Assembly (NCBI RefSeq): GCF_000014225.1
Contig: NC_008228.1
Coordinates: 310,001 to 374,000, forward strand
DNA from: Paraglaciecola sp. T6c
Lineage (GTDB): Bacteria > Pseudomonadota > Gammaproteobacteria > Enterobacterales > Alteromonadaceae
Reading direction: 5' to 3'
Length of the DNA stretch: 64,000 nt
A program made the position numbers and the translations under genes. The notes beneath the pieces are model-generated. The model was given only the letters and a program-made list of their open reading frames with translations. It ran no database searches and was not told the origin of the DNA. Shown piece by piece: positions 27,355 through 34,975 of the stretch. How positions within the stretch are numbered: the first letter of the stretch is position 1; each line of letters starts with the position of its first letter.

Positions 27355-28494
27355 TTATTGAAGATGACTAACGTCAACCCAATTATCATTTTTACGAATA
27401 ATATCAATTAGTTGTTGATATTGAGCACCTTCTTTAAACGTTTGATAGGGAAGTACCTTTTCCCCTCGAATATCTTTAACTAACTCGCGAATAAGGTAGC
27501 GCCAATTACGCTCTGTATCGCCTTCGCCCTGTGGGGTGTTTTCGACGATATCATCCGGTAACGGCAACCGCGTCCAATGGTTATTACAGTCGTAAAAATA
27601 CAAAGGGCCGCTGCCATAATGACCTTTGATGTAAATAGCGCCCTTGCTGCCATAAATAACAATATGATCTTCATTGAAACGCGGATGCAAACCGCCATGC
27701 TTGAACAACACAGATACCGGCTTTTCGGCCAATGCGCTTTCGAGTTTCGCTAGCACCGTATATGACCATTCCACATTTGATTCTCCCCATTTTAAAGCGG
27801 GGTCATTGAGATCGTCAGGAATATAATCACGGCGCTTTTTGAAGTTGTGCACACCTTCCACTATTGGTGCTCGCCCTAAGTCATCACGCACCTCGCCCAT
27901 TACCGACAGTATTTTTTCACCGATGATTGAAGTGACAATCGAAAGCTTATGGGTAAAGTTATTATTCAAACGCCCGCCGCCGTCTTCCTTACGATGCGAC
28001 CATCCAAAGGGAATATCTCGCTCTAAATTGAAGTGCGAAATACACTCCACTTCTAGTGGCTCGCCTATGGCTCCCGCCGCCACAATTCGCTTAGCGTATA
28101 TGACATCAGGCATGTACCTAAAACTGGCCGCGAAAGCTGTTTTTACGTTCTTCTCAAGCGCTAATTCATGTAGCTTTTTAGCGGACTCGCCAGTCGCGGT
28201 CAAAGGCTTATCGCTAAACACGTGGCATCCAAACTCAATGGCTTGGGTAATCGCTTCCTCATGAGCCCCACCTGGCGTGGCAATAGACACCACATCAGGC
28301 TTACATTCAGCCAGTGCCTCCTGCCAATTTGTGCCAGCAAAAGGAATATCCATGTCTTTAGCGACTTGTTCGACAACGCTTTGCGTTCTGCCGACAATAC
28401 CCACCACCTCAGCGCCGACCGACCTAAACGCATCTGCGTGGCCTTGCCCAGCGAAACCTGTACCTTGTATTAATACTTTTATGCTTTTACTCAT
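27355..28494 (-). CDS. Gfo/Idh/MocA-family oxidoreductase
   Basis: A 379-residue NAD(P)-dependent sugar or sugar-acid dehydrogenase. The Rossmann fold starts VLIQGTGFAGQGHADAFR, the family Lys lies in SDKPLT (EKP motif variant, about 95-97), and the C-terminal domain (about 130-360) carries the substrate histidine region. It lies between the ManD-type gene and the symporter on the minus strand. It probably oxidises the sugar that ManD or the transporter supplies, but the stereochemistry of the substrate cannot be predicted. Confidence 0.9.
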   Translation of the reverse strand: MSKSIKVLIQGTGFAGQGHADAFRSVGAEVVGIVGRTQSVVEQVAKDMDIPFAGTNWQEALAECKPDVVSIATPGGAHEEAITQAIEFGCHVFSDKPLTATGESAKKLHELALEKNVKTAFAASFRYMPDVIYAKRIVAAGAIGEPLEVECISHFNLERDIPFGWSHRKEDGGGRLNNNFTHKLSIVTSIIGEKILSVMGEVRDDLGRAPIVEGVHNFKKRRDYIPDDLNDPALKWGESNVEWSYTVLAKLESALAEKPVSVLFKHGGLHPRFNEDHIVIYGSKGAIYIKGHYGSGPLYFYDCNNHWTRLPLPDDIVENTPQGEGDTERNWRYLIRELVKDIRGEKVLPYQTFKEGAQYQQLIDIIRKNDNWVDVSHLQ

Positions 28495-28545
28495 GCTATT
28501 TATCTCTACTTATCAAAGACTAAATTCATAATTAAACATGCTGAA

Positions 28546-29763
28546 TTACCAATTCCATACAGTGCCATCTTCCAACCTGCTGACCGGCAAATACGAGCGT
28601 TTATAGGGATATTCTTTCGCGGCTTGTTCGTCAAAATCTATTCCAAGGCCTGGGGCCTCGCTGACGTTTGCCAAACCGTCTTTCACTTCTACTGTGTGTT
28701 TAAAAATCCGCCTGGAGTGCGCATTGCCAAAACCAACAAATTCTTGAATACCAAAATTGGGTGCCCACAAATTTAAATGCATGTGGGCAGCAAAACACAC
28801 AGGAGAGAGGTCTGGTGCGCCGTGAGGGGCGGTTTTTACGTTATAAATACTGGCGAAGTCGGCAATGCGGCGAAGGGGAGTAATACCACCAGCGTGGGTC
28901 GCTGCTACACGAATGTAATCAATCAGCTGATTTTGAATCAGGTCTTTGCAGTCCCAAATGGTGTTATAGGTTTCACCAATCGCCAGTGGAGTGGTGGTGT
29001 GTTGGCGTATGATTTTGTAGCTGTCTTGGTTTTCAGCGATCGACGCATCTTCCAAAAATAGCAAATTGTACGGCTCAAGTAATTTGCCTAAACGCGCAGA
29101 TTCAATAGGCGTCAAGCGGCTGTGCACATCATGTAATAAATGCACGTCGTTACCAAAGCGCTCTCTAGCTTGTTTAAACAAATCCACTACCATGTTGAAG
29201 TATTTTTGCGTCGACCAATCTTCTTCTGGGGGTAACGGCCTGCTGCCTTGCAACTCAAAGTAATCGGCCTTATCGCCAAGTACGCCATACGTCACATTCA
29301 ACCCTGGCACTGCGCATTGTAGGCGCACAGCCTTGAAGCCTTGGGCAATATGCTCTGCGGTTTTGTCTAGGGTATCGTCAATCGTTTCACCACTGGCATG
29401 GGCATATAAGGTTACGCCTCGGCGGCTTCTACCACCAAGTAATTGATAAACTGGCATATTTGCGGCTTTGCCTTTGATATCCCACAGGGCCATATCAATC
29501 GCAGCAATAGCTGCCATGTTCACAGCGCCTTTGCGCCAGTAAACACCTCTGTATAAATACTGCCAGATGTCTTCAATATCGTGGGCATTTCGACCAACTA
29601 AACAAGGCGCAACATGCTCTTCAAGATACGCAACGACCGCCATTTCACGGCCGTTAAGCGTTGCATCGCCTAAGCCGAATATCCCCTCGTCGGTGATCAC
29701 TTTAACGGTAACGAAGTTTCGGCCTGGGCTGCAAACAAACACCTTCACTTGGGTAATTTTCAA
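28546..29763 (-). CDS. Mandelate racemase/enolase superfamily, ManD/RspA-type sugar-acid dehydratase
   Basis: A 405-residue enolase-superfamily protein of the D-mannonate dehydratase subgroup. Visible active-site residues are Arg147 and Tyr159 on the ManD-specific loop, metal ligands Asp212, Glu238 and Glu264, and His214 and His314. Ala316 lies two residues after His314, at a position where, as I recall, high-activity mannonate dehydratases have Ala and weak ones Pro. The likely reaction is dehydration of D-mannonate (or D-gluconate) to 2-keto-3-deoxygluconate. I choose a TTG start at 29763 ([10 protein letters not shown]) because AAGAGGA lies seven bases upstream and the length then fits the family; the ORF extends further. 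It is first in a four-gene operon and divergent from a LacI regulator. Confidence 0.88.
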   Translation of the reverse strand: MKITQVKVFVCSPGRNFVTVKVITDEGIFGLGDATLNGREMAVVAYLEEHVAPCLVGRNAHDIEDIWQYLYRGVYWRKGAVNMAAIAAIDMALWDIKGKAANMPVYQLLGGRSRRGVTLYAHASGETIDDTLDKTAEHIAQGFKAVRLQCAVPGLNVTYGVLGDKADYFELQGSRPLPPEEDWSTQKYFNMVVDLFKQARERFGNDVHLLHDVHSRLTPIESARLGKLLEPYNLLFLEDASIAENQDSYKIIRQHTTTPLAIGETYNTIWDCKDLIQNQLIDYIRVAATHAGGITPLRRIADFASIYNVKTAPHGAPDLSPVCFAAHMHLNLWAPNFGIQEFVGFGNAHSRRIFKHTVEVKDGLANVSEAPGLGIDFDEQAAKEYPYKRSYLPVSRLEDGTVWNW

Positions 29764-29877
29764 CTGACATCCTCTTATCATCATCTTCGCATGAGCTGCT
29801 AACGATTTGCCCCACATAGCAATGCTGACACGCTCTGTGTGTGGCAAAAATGCTCCGAAATGTTTAGCAAAACACCT

Positions 29878-29893
29878 ACTAAACCGGTTTAGT
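29878..29893. promoter_or_regulatory. LacI-type operator (perfect 16-bp palindrome)
   Basis: The sequence ACTAAACCGGTTTAGT is a perfect palindrome with the central CG typical of LacI/GalR operators. It lies between the divergent ManD-type operon (start at 29763) and the LacI gene (start at 29963). It should be the main operator for both. Confidence 0.85.
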
Positions 29894-29962
29894 TGAACAA
29901 ATTAGCATAATCCCGCAGTATGTCAACACACCAAGCTACCTCATGTGCTGAAAAATCAAACA

Positions 29963-30988
29963 ATGGCAAAAGTAAAACTTATCGACGTTGCTCAGCTTGC
30001 TTCCGTCTCAAAAAGTACCGTATCTCAATACCTTAATGGCCGATTTGACTATATGTCGAAGGAGACCCAAATACGCATTCGCGCCGCAATCAAAGAATTG
30101 GACTATGTACCGAATCCGATCGCGAGAAACTTAAAAGCTGATAAGACCAAGACTATTGGGGTGATCGTGCGTGATATTACCGGCTTTGATACCAGCAGAA
30201 CGATCCGAGGAGTAGATGACTTTTGCAAAGGGTGTGATTACAACGCGTTAATTTACAACACAGATTTTGACCCTGAAACCGAAGCAAAATCGCTTGAAGC
30301 GTTATACCAGATGCGCGTCGATGGGATCATTATTGCCTCGTCGGGACAGAATAATACGTTAATATCTGAGTATATAGACAAGGGCATGCCCATAGTGCAT
30401 TTTCAATTGGAGCATGATGGCAGTGAGAAAAATTTGATCCTGTCTGATTATCGACAAGCCGCTTTTGATGCCACCGAATACTTAATCAAACTGGGTCATA
30501 AGCGCATTTGCTTTATGACTCAAGATTTTAAGAATGTGAAATCCAGAAACGAGCGCTACTCAGGCTATGTCGCAGCCCTTAAAAAATACGACATTGTTCA
30601 AGATCCTGCGTTAATCCAGTACTGGCAACGAGAAACAGGCTTTGATCACTCACCAAAGAGTGTGCTTGAGTCAGCCGCCGCGCCCACTGCTTTTTTTACC
30701 CAACACTTGGCCATTACCACCGAACTATTAACGCACTTAAATCAAGAAAACATCACTATACCCGATGACGTATCCCTAATTGGGTTCGACGATATCCCCA
30801 TGGCAGAGTTTTTCAAAGTCCCTGTGACCGTTATCAAACAGGAGCCCTACATCATAGGCAAAGAAGCCGCCAAGCTATTACTAGAGAAGGTAAATGACAA
30901 AAACAGGCATTCACAGAAAATCATGATCTCTTGCTCTATCACCGAAAGGCAATCCTGCACTGCGCCAAAGGCAAAAAAATACAGCTAA
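29963..30988 (+). CDS. LacI-family transcriptional regulator
   Basis: A 341-residue LacI/GalR protein. Residues 1-60 include the helix-turn-helix and hinge (MAKVKLIDVAQLASVSKSTV, then DYVPNPIARNLKADKTKTIG). The rest is a periplasmic-binding-protein-like effector domain ending with the family's SLIGFDDIPMAEFF and EAAKLLLEK. It is divergent from the ManD operon. A perfect palindrome lies 70 bases before its start and a second near-identical one just after its stop, so it probably represses the operon and itself until a sugar acid binds. The start is taken as the ATG before the HTH; a GTG six codons upstream is also in frame. Confidence 0.93.
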   Translation: MAKVKLIDVAQLASVSKSTVSQYLNGRFDYMSKETQIRIRAAIKELDYVPNPIARNLKADKTKTIGVIVRDITGFDTSRTIRGVDDFCKGCDYNALIYNTDFDPETEAKSLEALYQMRVDGIIIASSGQNNTLISEYIDKGMPIVHFQLEHDGSEKNLILSDYRQAAFDATEYLIKLGHKRICFMTQDFKNVKSRNERYSGYVAALKKYDIVQDPALIQYWQRETGFDHSPKSVLESAAAPTAFFTQHLAITTELLTHLNQENITIPDDVSLIGFDDIPMAEFFKVPVTVIKQEPYIIGKEAAKLLLEKVNDKNRHSQKIMISCSITERQSCTAPKAKKYS

Positions 30989-31001
30989 TTTCATGACTCG
31001 A

Positions 31002-31015
31002 CTAAAACGGTTTAG
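31002..31015. promoter_or_regulatory. Second LacI-type operator-like site downstream of the regulator gene
   Basis: CTAAAACGGTTTAG differs from the core of the palindrome at 29878-29893 by one base (one mismatch between arms). It lies 13 bases after the LacI gene stop and before a terminator. The centres of the two sites are about 1.12 kb apart. It could be an auxiliary operator for looping; there is no other gene start nearby that it would control. Confidence 0.6.
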
Positions 31016-31090
31016 ACTCATTTCAGAAAATAGTTAGCCACTGAGTATTTATTTGTTGGAGTTGAATTTAATGAATTTGGTGGAGGTATA

Positions 31091-31118
31091 AAAAAACCGA
31101 CTAAGAAGTCGGTTTTTT
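31091..31118 (+). terminator. Bidirectional terminator between LacI and BCCT genes
   Basis: A perfect twelve-base inverted repeat (AAAAAACCGACT / AGTCGGTTTTTT, four-base loop) has six T on either strand. It serves the LacI gene on the plus strand and the BCCT gene, whose stop is at 31181, on the minus strand. Confidence 0.92.
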
Positions 31119-31180
31119 GCAATCTGACAATGCTGTTTTTGCGCCCTAAAGGCTTAAATGAGCCCTTGGGCCTATACGGC

Positions 31181-33154
31181 CTATCCCGCTAAATGCAAAA
31201 AGTGCAGATGGCGATGATACTGGTCGATAATATCGTTGATAACCGCGACTTTAGACCAGCCCATGATGTCGTAGTTTTGCCCACCTTCACTTAAATGTAC
31301 GTCGGCCCGATAATAAGTATTCTCGTCAGCTGAGTCCTCTGCTTGCGAATCACTTGATTGGCTATACTCAGGCATGTGGTGAATAGTTGGGTATACCGCA
31401 TAAATAAACTCGGCGTCTTCGCCATGTTTAACGGTTAGTGTCACGGATTCTGTTGATTGGCTGATCTCTGCTTCGATATGTTTAAGGGTTAACTCTTGGG
31501 CCACCGAATCAAATGCCTGTTTAACCGTTTGCTCAACAAAACGCTCTACAGTTGTTTTATTTGGGAAGTCGACGATGGTTTGCAAACGCTCTTTCCAGCT
31601 GTCGTTGCCCGCATTAATTTGTCCAGAAGGGGCATGCAAGGTCATACTTGCGCGCTTAAACTCCTCTACCCGCAAGGCTTTGATTAAGCCATACATAGCA
31701 ATGATTAATATCACCGCAAACGGCAAAGCGCTAGCAATGGTCATGGTTTGCAAGGCACTCAAGCCGCCAGCCATTGACAAAATAGCCGCCACTAAACCAA
31801 CGCCTCCCGCCCAGTAAATACGTTGCCACACTGGGGTGTCATTTTGGCCGTTCGAGCACAACATATCCACCACCATTGCGCCTGAATCGCAAGAGGTCAC
31901 GAAGAACACCACAATCATCAGCACTGCTACACCGGATATCACGTTAGACCAAGGAAAGTGCTCAAGGAATAAGAACAGCGCCACCGGCGTGTTATCTGTG
32001 GCTAATTTGACCAGCTCTGTGCTGCCCTGATTCAGTACTAACTCAATCGCGCTGTTACCGAAAATGGTCATCCAAGCGAGCGTAAACATTGAGGGGATCA
32101 ACAGCACGCCAATCAGGAATTCGCGGATAGTACGGCCCTTGGAAATTCGCGCGATAAACACCCCTACAAACGGTGCCCATGCTAACCACCAACCCCAGTA
32201 AAATATGGTCCAACCGCCTAACCAATCTTTCTTATCATAAGCAAATAAGTTAAAGGTATTACGCACTAAATCAGACAGGTATGCGCCAGTATTTTGCAGC
32301 ATCGCTTGTAGCAAAAACACCGTCGGGCCGACCAATAAAATAAACAACAATAAGCCCACAGCCAGAAGCATATTGAGTTCAGATAACATACGTATTCCCT
32401 TATCTAAACCACTGACAACAGACACAATCGCCAAACCCGTAATGGCAGAAATTAATAGTAGTTGATAGCCTTCTGACACCGGAAAGCCAAACAAGTAATT
32501 AAGACCTGAGCTAATTTGCGTGACCCCTAAGCCCAAAGACGTGGCGACACCAAAAATAGTACTGATGACGGCAAAAATATCGACTACATTCCCCCGCCAG
32601 CCATAAATTTTCTCACCAATAATAGGGTACAGGGCTGAACGTAAGGTCAGAGGTAAATCGTGGCGGTAACTGAAATAGGCTAGAATGAGCGCGACTACAG
32701 CGTATATGGCCCAAGCATGCAGTCCCCAATGGAAGAACGTCATTTTCATCGCTTCACGCGCAGCCTCAATGGTGCTGGGGGGTGCCGTGGGTGGGGCTAA
32801 AAAGTGCATCAATGGCTCAGCCACGCCGAAAAACATCAACCCTATGCCCATACCCGCAGCAAACAACATGGAAAGCCAAGAAATAAAGGAATAGTCAGGC
32901 TCTGAATGGTCTGGCCCAAGTTTGACCTGGCTATGGCGTGATACCGCCAAGTACAACACAAACATCAAAATGCTCGCCACGGTCAATACATAAAACCAAC
33001 TGCCGTTATCAACGATAGTAGATTGCACCTGTGAAAAGGTTTGGTCTGCAAATTCAGGGGAGATCAACGCAAAAAGGAGTAAAGCGACAATCACGCTTGA
33101 TGCCCCAAGAAAAACAATTTTATTCAGATGTTTAGAAGAAGCGATAGGATTCAA
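31181..33154 (-). CDS. BCCT-family betaine/choline/carnitine transporter
   Basis: A 657-residue transporter with 12 hydrophobic helices between about 18 and 490 and a long C-terminal cytoplasmic domain (about 510-657). The core signature GMGIGLMFFGVAEPLMHF (about 99-116) and WTIFYWGWWLAWAPFVG (about 325-341) are those of BCCT proteins; the tryptophans form the aromatic box for trimethylammonium groups. The fold is LeuT-like and driven by Na+ or H+. The large tail resembles BetT of E. coli, where it senses osmotic state. It would import choline or glycine betaine as an osmoprotectant. No bet oxidation genes are adjacent. Confidence 0.93.
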   Translation of the reverse strand: MNPIASSKHLNKIVFLGASSVIVALLLFALISPEFADQTFSQVQSTIVDNGSWFYVLTVASILMFVLYLAVSRHSQVKLGPDHSEPDYSFISWLSMLFAAGMGIGLMFFGVAEPLMHFLAPPTAPPSTIEAAREAMKMTFFHWGLHAWAIYAVVALILAYFSYRHDLPLTLRSALYPIIGEKIYGWRGNVVDIFAVISTIFGVATSLGLGVTQISSGLNYLFGFPVSEGYQLLLISAITGLAIVSVVSGLDKGIRMLSELNMLLAVGLLLFILLVGPTVFLLQAMLQNTGAYLSDLVRNTFNLFAYDKKDWLGGWTIFYWGWWLAWAPFVGVFIARISKGRTIREFLIGVLLIPSMFTLAWMTIFGNSAIELVLNQGSTELVKLATDNTPVALFLFLEHFPWSNVISGVAVLMIVVFFVTSCDSGAMVVDMLCSNGQNDTPVWQRIYWAGGVGLVAAILSMAGGLSALQTMTIASALPFAVILIIAMYGLIKALRVEEFKRASMTLHAPSGQINAGNDSWKERLQTIVDFPNKTTVERFVEQTVKQAFDSVAQELTLKHIEAEISQSTESVTLTVKHGEDAEFIYAVYPTIHHMPEYSQSSDSQAEDSADENTYYRADVHLSEGGQNYDIMGWSKVAVINDIIDQYHRHLHFLHLAG

Positions 33155-33544
33155 TCTGTTTACCTTTTTCTGTCGCTGCTTTAAATACGCTGAGGCGCAA
33201 CAGCTTGTTCCAACTTGTGTTTTTATAGTACCACATGCACAAGTGAGATCTTAAAAGTCAAAAATATGAAAAAAAATCACTGAAAATCGTCAGTTTGGTT
33301 CAATCGTAAAATAAAAAAGATAACTGCGAGTGACCGCTCAAGTGCTAAGCGATTGATTTGCATATTGCGTATTGCATATTGCGTATAGCGCACAAGCTAG
33401 CAGCGCCATGGGGCATAGACAGCAGATGTAAGGTTCTAGGTTCAAAATGAATGACGTTGCGTGCAAGCATCAAAGAAGTGCCTTGCAATGTACACCAGTA
33501 GCGCAGCTAACGTTTAGCTGCGCTGTGATTTTCCTCGTTACTTA
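33155..33544. other. Intergenic stretch with short tandem duplication
   Basis: About 390 bases between the BCCT start and the AztD-like stop. It must carry the BCCT promoter. At 33360-33387 the 14-mer GCATATTGCGTATT is repeated once with a final-base change. A T/A-rich segment at 33250-33320 lies before the BCCT gene. I see no gene and no clear terminator for the zinc operon. Confidence 0.5.
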
Positions 33545-34942
33545 TTAATCGTGGTCATGCTCATCGTGGTCGGCCTCTGCTATTCCTAACCAAGTGATGC
33601 TGTCAGGGGCAAAATCGAGTTCGATGTCACTTGTGATGGTTAACGTTTCAAGGTCAATTTGTAGGATATGCTGTGCAATAGGATCTGCGATATACACGTA
33701 ATGACCATTTTGCGCTACTGTCATGCTAAACGACATGCCTTCTGGCATGGTGGATACATCCTCTTCAGTGATATCTAAACGCGCGTGTAGTTCCCAGTGC
33801 TGCCCCCCGTCTTCTTCATGGGCTTCTAGCACATTCAAATAGCCTTCGCTGTCGAGGACTAAAAAGGCATCGCCTTCATGAGAGAATGCATAGGATACAG
33901 GATCCGCTGGGCTTTCAGGCTGCCACTCGAGCTCTTCCATGGTGCCTTGTGATGGGTTTACAGCGATTAGCGTAGCTTCACCGCCGCCGTGACCAGATGC
34001 GACACCAATCAGTGATTCGCTTTCTTCATGGCCGTATAACGTACCAATGCGTAGGCCATCTAGTATATCGATATTGGCGATTTTTTCTGCTTCGTATTCG
34101 CCGTCATGCTCATGGGCCACAAGTACTCCATCAGTACAACCAAATGCAACGTAATCTTCGTTTTGTGCAGCCCCGTGTAAGTCAGGGCACAATACGTCAA
34201 GTACCTGTTCTTGCTCATACTCGTCGTCATGCAAGTGATAGACGCCTACTTGGTCCGGTAGAATTTTCGCAGCAGAGGTGCTTTCAGCGTCATCACGGCG
34301 AATGGTAGCGAGCAGATATTCCCCTCGAGCTTCGGCTACGCCATGCATATTCACGGTGTAATCTAGCGTTGGCAGTGGATCTGTTTCACTGCTTATTTGC
34401 GTATCTGTGGCAACTTTCACTGATGCTGGTGTTCCTGCATCCGCGTCACCGTCAAAAAACACCGCCAATTGACCATCATGACTTAAAATATGCGTAGGAC
34501 GGCTTCCGGCGACCTCAAAGTCGCTCATGGCAGGGCTTTGCTCATAATCGTGCAAATGCGCGGTGTGATCTTCTTGCCACATACCACCGTCGATAAAGCC
34601 AACATAGTCTTCGCTTCGGCTAGCGATAACAGCGAAACGATAGTCTGCAGATGAAGTTAGGGTGTTTGAGGTGTGAATTAGGCTGAAGGTGTCTAATAGT
34701 TCACTGTCGTCTAAATCAAAAATACTGGCTACGTTACTTTCGCCAGAAAGCACCGCAATACGCCCCATTGAATCAATTAGAAACTCATCATTGTCGTCGT
34801 GGTCATGATCATCGTCATGGTCATCATTAGGTACTTCTATTGGATCCTTTTCGATGAGGGTGGTTTCTGCGTCACCACAACCTGTGAGAAGTATTGCGCC
34901 AATCGCCACGGCGAGAAGATTAAATTTATGTGTGATAGTCAT
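33545..34942 (-). CDS. AztD-like zinc metallochaperone lipoprotein (beta-propeller)
   Basis: A 465-residue protein with a lipoprotein signal (LLTGC, Cys22), then an Asp/His-rich linker (NDDHDDDHDHDDND region, 39-52) and a beta-propeller of seven or so repeats. Conserved histidine-glycine pairs are seen in MHGVAEARG, DLHGAAQNEDYVAFG and ASGHGGGE. This pattern fits AztD, the periplasmic zinc chaperone first described in Paracoccus, which passes zinc to AztC. There is no aztABC nearby, and this version is lipid-anchored. The C-terminus ends with DHDEHDHD. It follows the ZnuD-type receptor by 33 bases in a Zur-type operon, so it probably receives zinc from it (inferred). Confidence 0.8.
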   Translation of the reverse strand: MTITHKFNLLAVAIGAILLTGCGDAETTLIEKDPIEVPNDDHDDDHDHDDNDEFLIDSMGRIAVLSGESNVASIFDLDDSELLDTFSLIHTSNTLTSSADYRFAVIASRSEDYVGFIDGGMWQEDHTAHLHDYEQSPAMSDFEVAGSRPTHILSHDGQLAVFFDGDADAGTPASVKVATDTQISSETDPLPTLDYTVNMHGVAEARGEYLLATIRRDDAESTSAAKILPDQVGVYHLHDDEYEQEQVLDVLCPDLHGAAQNEDYVAFGCTDGVLVAHEHDGEYEAEKIANIDILDGLRIGTLYGHEESESLIGVASGHGGGEATLIAVNPSQGTMEELEWQPESPADPVSYAFSHEGDAFLVLDSEGYLNVLEAHEEDGGQHWELHARLDITEEDVSTMPEGMSFSMTVAQNGHYVYIADPIAQHILQIDLETLTITSDIELDFAPDSITWLGIAEADHDEHDHD

Positions 34943-34975
34943 TGTATATTCCTTTTTATGTAATTGAGTTTTGAG

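Noticed and set aside
33360-33387. Direct duplication of a 14-mer as a regulatory repeat
   Set aside because: Only two copies, not positioned near a start codon; noted in the intergenic entry but not given a function.
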